Shown: positions 5,914-7,959 of the stretch, one piece after another | Layout: each line of letters opens with the position of its first letter | How positions within the stretch are numbered: position 1 is the stretch's first letter | Assembly: GCA_003176075.1 (NCBI GenBank) | Contig: PSRN01000141.1 | Location: 1-7,959, forward strand | Length of the DNA stretch: 7,959 nucleotides | Source: Bdellovibrio sp. | GTDB lineage: Bacteria > Bdellovibrionota > Bdellovibrionia > Bdellovibrionales > Bdellovibrionaceae | Reading direction: 5' to 3' | Program-made: the position numbers and the translations under genes | The notes under the pieces: generated by a model | What the model saw: the letters and a program-made list of their open reading frames with translations, nothing else | Told to the model about the DNA's origin: nothing | The model's database searches: none

Positions 5914-5965
5914 CCAAAAGCAAACACGTCCTAACCGGTCAACCGAATTTAGATGCGATGGCCCT
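5787..5965 (+). repeat. Repeat element copy 2 (right arm of the inverted pair)
   Basis: This is the inverted partner of 5419-5656, separated from it by a 130-bp spacer that does not match either copy. It lacks about 59 bp of the section between the outer block and the core, which accounts for its shorter length. The spacer contains a perfect 14-bp palindrome, GGCTTTTAAAAGCC, at 5731-5744. The two arms could form a cruciform with a stem of more than 100 bp. Confidence 0.9.
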
Positions 5966-6013
5966 GTCGAGATCTGGTGACCGACAGTCTGTGCAGAGTG
6001 AATGGCATCGCTC

Positions 6014-6916
6014 TCACGGCAAAACAAGTTTGGTGACATCGGAGTCAGCCCAAGTCGAAAATTCGCGGGCGATTTCTTCAAAGATGGGTCGGTTGATTCC
6101 TTGGTAGGGGGCCAGTGCCGACGTGACGAATTCAGGTGGCCCACGAACTGCAATTTCTCTCGATTTGACACCTTCCGCCTCGGTGAGGTCTTCGGAAAAA
6201 TAGGACGGACGTTGCAAAGGATCCCTTTGCCAAAGAGTCGCTTCGGCAAGAGCCTCTTCTGGAGTTGCACCATGAAATTCAATTTCGGCATTAACAAAAT
6301 CGGGACCGTGTTCAATTCCGTGTTTTCCGAGGAACATGTCAATTTCAACCGTGTAGGGAGTGCCGTCCCTTCGCCTCAAAACCTGTTGTCCATCATGGGC
6401 TGTAGCTACGACCTCAAAGTAAACCTTCCGAGCAACCGAACTCACTTCAGGCCTAAGGGACTCGAAAATAGATCTCATTTTTTGCACTTGATCAGGAGTC
6501 AAATTCTCGAAACTCTCAATTTGCCGCACTGAAAGCCCTCCAGAGCCTTTGACAGTCGCTTGGAAAATCACGGTCTTTGTGTCCCCAATTTTGATTGACT
6601 TGCTCATCATGCGAATCTCTTTCGCTTTGCCCGGTACTAGATACTCATCCTGCTGAGTCTTACTGCCAAATGGGATTCCAGCTTCATTGAGAAGGGAAAA
6701 AAATCTCTCTAAATTCTGCCGATTGACTGGCAGGTACTCTTGCGCAACGAAGCCGCGACGTTGGATTGACGGATGCGCGGCTCCCGTCCGAAGCGCATGG
6801 AGGATGTCGGAAGGCAGCTTTGAGATATCCGGAACAAGAAACTTGGCCTCAGTTTCAGAAAGTTCAACTTCCTGAACCGCATTAATTTCTCGGCATTTTC
6901 CGGGGGTCGTAGCCAT
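6014..6916 (-). CDS. CYTH-domain protein (triphosphate tunnel enzyme family), 300 aa
   Basis: CYTH proteins bind triphosphates in a beta tunnel with a divalent metal; known members are inorganic triphosphatases, thiamine triphosphatases and class IV adenylate cyclases. Seen here are: the defining ExExK as E21-T-E23-A-K25 followed by FLV; AQEYLPV (58-64), in the place of the usual QGYL; TVKGSGGLSVRQIE (121-134), matching the T-K-G-x-G-G-L-x-x-R strand; R163-K164; VEIDMFLG (190-197); and AEIEF (210-214). The substrate-tunnel residues therefore appear intact. At 300 residues it is longer than a single-domain member, with inserts at 30-55 and 70-100 and an extra 60-residue tail. The start is uncertain: ATG at 6916 gives MATTPGK. 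ATG at 6991 would add 25 residues including a very hydrophobic FLISIFFFFSL stretch. Neither has a good ribosome binding site. The gene is convergent with the rhomboid operon. Confidence 0.85.
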   Translation of the reverse strand: MATTPGKCREINAVQEVELSETEAKFLVPDISKLPSDILHALRTGAAHPSIQRRGFVAQEYLPVNRQNLERFFSLLNEAGIPFGSKTQQDEYLVPGKAKEIRMMSKSIKIGDTKTVIFQATVKGSGGLSVRQIESFENLTPDQVQKMRSIFESLRPEVSSVARKVYFEVVATAHDGQQVLRRRDGTPYTVEIDMFLGKHGIEHGPDFVNAEIEFHGATPEEALAEATLWQRDPLQRPSYFSEDLTEAEGVKSREIAVRGPPEFVTSALAPYQGINRPIFEEIAREFSTWADSDVTKLVLP

Positions 6917-7232
6917 GGATACTGAATCCAAGGAAAAGAAGAAGAAGATCGAAATTAAGAATGGCGTTCGTTCACTCGTGGGCGTCGGCATAGGAAGAAC
7001 AAAGCCTATATCGCTCCGACTCGCCTGTCTACCGCGAATTTGTTTTCCCAGGTCAGCGATTTTGTTTCTTGGTTTACGTCGGCAAGGGATTGCGGCCGAA
7101 ATCGTTTTAGCTCACACCAAGAGTTTCAGTAATTTTCGCCACCAGTTTCATTCTTGGGTCGAGGTGGAAGGTGTTCCGATCAATGGGGAACCCCTGTCTT
7201 GCGGATTATTCAATGGGGTCGCGCGGATCTGA
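6915..7232 (+). CDS. Lasso-peptide B2 / McjB-like transglutaminase-fold fragment, 105 aa
   Basis: Residues 38-92 resemble the C-terminal peptidase domain of lasso-peptide B2 proteins, a papain/transglutaminase-like family that removes leader peptides. CFPRSAILFLGLRRQGIAAE (43-62) corresponds to the C-x-P-R-S/A-x-x-L...L-R-R-x-G-I pattern with C43 as likely nucleophile. QFHSWVEVEGVPINGEP (77-93) corresponds to AHAWVEvdG with H79 as the general base. The usual third catalytic residue, an aspartate about 12 after the histidine, is a glycine here. The helical N-terminal part of the family is missing; instead there are 40 residues with a KEKKKKIEIK run. Its ATG shares a CCATGG with the CYTH start on the other strand, leaving no room for promoters. 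I see no lasso precursor, B1 or asparagine-synthetase-like gene nearby. It may be a truncated remnant. Confidence 0.5.
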   Translation: MDTESKEKKKKIEIKNGVRSLVGVGIGRTKPISLRLACLPRICFPRSAILFLGLRRQGIAAEIVLAHTKSFSNFRHQFHSWVEVEGVPINGEPLSCGLFNGVARI

Positions 7233-7250
7233 CATCGGAATAGACGGGAC

Positions 7251-7279
7251 CTGTCAATAATTTACAGCAGTCTTATTTT
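7251..7279 (+). promoter_or_regulatory. Candidate sigma-70-like promoter for the 7345 gene
   Basis: CTGTCA (7251-7256) and TATTTT (7274-7279) each match four of six bases of the -35 and -10 consensus and are separated by exactly 17 bases. Transcription would begin near 7286, about 59 bases before ATG 7345. A second possibility is TTGAAA at 7278-7283 with a poor -10 near 7300. The region is AT-rich, unlike the flanking genes. Confidence 0.3.
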
Positions 7280-7344
7280 GAAACACTTTTAGAGAAGGGT
7301 ATTCCACCAAATTGAGCAATGCTTTTGCAGCGTCAATTGTGGAC

Positions 7345-7824
7345 ATGTTGAATTGGCTTTTTCTTCTTCCTTGTCTTGGATCTCTGGTTTTTTCCGAATT
7401 GGCTGTTGCCATGAAGGCTGAACGTTTTCAGGTCGAGGCGGTAGTCACCGATCAGCTACCAGAGAATGCCGACCAAGCGAACACTCTATGCAACCCCGAT
7501 GGCGGGAACCAGTATCACTTCGCTGGGGAGATCATTGATTCTCGCCTTGTAACGCGATGGGGCCAGGATCCTGAGCTTCGATTTTATCGTAATGCCTTTG
7601 CCTTTGCAGTTAATCTTATGAGCCATAGGCGAATTCTTTCACCAGATACTGAACGACCAATTCAGATAGTCCTCTGTCGCAAGAATATTTCTGACAAGAA
7701 AGATGACGATGAACCTCTTCATTCAATCACCTTTCCAGTCAGTCCTGAGCGCCAGGCCGCACGCCTGAATCAAATGATTCAATCTACGAAAGCGTATATC
7801 AACCGCGCGGGCGGTCAGCAGTAA
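7345..7824 (+). CDS. Hypothetical exported protein, 159 aa
   Basis: I recognise no family. The N-terminus MLNWLFLLPCLGSLVFSELAVA is hydrophobic and ends in an AVA signal-peptidase-like site before MKAERF, so export to the periplasm is likely, although the usual positive residues are absent. LLPC is not a proper lipobox. The mature part of about 137 residues is polar, has two cysteines (in NTLCNPDGG and IVLCRKN) and a lysine/aspartate-rich KNISDKKDDDE loop, and ends in a helical QAARLNQMIQSTKAYINRAG segment. An alternative TTG start at 7312 adds 11 residues and lies 12 bases after AGAAGGG; ATG 7345 has no strong ribosome binding site, so the start is open. There is no partner gene downstream within the window. 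Confidence 0.7.
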   Translation: MLNWLFLLPCLGSLVFSELAVAMKAERFQVEAVVTDQLPENADQANTLCNPDGGNQYHFAGEIIDSRLVTRWGQDPELRFYRNAFAFAVNLMSHRRILSPDTERPIQIVLCRKNISDKKDDDEPLHSITFPVSPERQAARLNQMIQSTKAYINRAGGQQ

Positions 7825-7959
7825 ACTCTTAAAACCCTACCCCTGAGTTCCACAGCAAGCGAGACATTCGACAGATCTTAATCGCCGAACACTTTGCGAC
7901 TCAAATCGATAAAATATTGCGAAAAAGTTTGTGGCGCTCCCCAAGCGATAGTTCACCCG
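7825..7959. other. Terminal non-coding stretch with short minus-strand frames
   Basis: No gene can be supported in these 135 bases. Minus-strand frames entering from the right edge end quickly. One frame, 7952 down to a TAA at 7878-7880, translates to WGAPQTFSQYFIDLSRKVFGD with two or three extra residues, and looks like a natural protein C-terminus. However, a TGA interrupts it at 7953-7955. It may be the tail of a damaged gene beyond the window. No terminator with a T tract is seen after the stop at 7824. Confidence 0.4.

Noticed and set aside
5419..5965. CRISPR array or insertion sequence
   Set aside because: There are only two copies in inverted, not direct, orientation. No transposase gene and no target-site duplication are visible.
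5964..5987. CTGTCG/CGACAG hairpin as the terminator of the CYTH gene
   Set aside because: The stem is six base pairs with a 12-base loop, and no T tract follows on the minus strand.
7229..7257. Minus-strand TTGACA as a promoter for the CYTH gene
   Set aside because: The -35 is perfect, but the best -10 at 16 to 18 bases spacing matches only three of six positions, and it lies over 300 bases from the CYTH start.
7251..7267. CTGT...ACAG dyad resembling a LexA box
   Set aside because: The spacing is nine bases, not the eight of the enterobacterial LexA site, and no SOS gene is nearby.

Overview
The window looks like chromosomal DNA of a Gram-negative bacterium. Moderate GC content, a Fis-type HTH protein, a possible sigma-54 promoter and an RDD/rhomboid membrane operon would suit a predatory or deltaproteobacterial-type lineage such as Bdellovibrionota. 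That placement is an inference from gene style only; no marker gene here fixes the taxonomy.

Left part (1-2666): the 5' three quarters of a tRNA-Arg(UCG) on the minus strand runs off the left edge. A promoter-like region with a 21-bp dyad follows, then an acidic-to-basic unknown protein (361-879) whose stop codon lies in a perfect 16-bp tandem duplication. Next is a small protein with a C-terminal Fis-family HTH (1194-1625), closed by two diverged hairpin repeats and a strong intrinsic terminator (1690-1728). Beyond that are a near-consensus sigma-54 promoter candidate (1813-1828), a GC-rich repeat block in the presumed leader, and a single-pass membrane-anchored protein of unknown function (1986-2666).

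Middle part (2724-5413): a large RDD-domain membrane protein with a roughly 400-residue unknown cysteine-containing C-terminal region, and a rhomboid intramembrane serine protease. The two share an ATGA stop/start overlap and are almost certainly co-translated. With the protein at 1986 they may form one transcription unit acting at the inner membrane.

Right part (5414-7959): this has the character of an accessory region. It starts with two diverged copies of a repeat element in inverted orientation (5419-5656 and 5787-5965). They share a perfect 71-bp core and a GC-rich hairpin, and the differences beside the core keep a common reading frame. A minus-strand CYTH-domain protein (6014-6916) follows; its start codon lies in the same CCATGG as the start of a plus-strand fragment resembling the lasso-peptide B2 / McjB transglutaminase-like family. 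Last come an unknown probably exported protein (7345-7824) and a short stretch with only fragmentary reading frames.

The observations most worth a second look are the inverted repeat pair, the RDD-unknown/rhomboid pair, the head-to-head CYTH/B2-like arrangement, and the sigma-54 site next to a Fis-type regulator.
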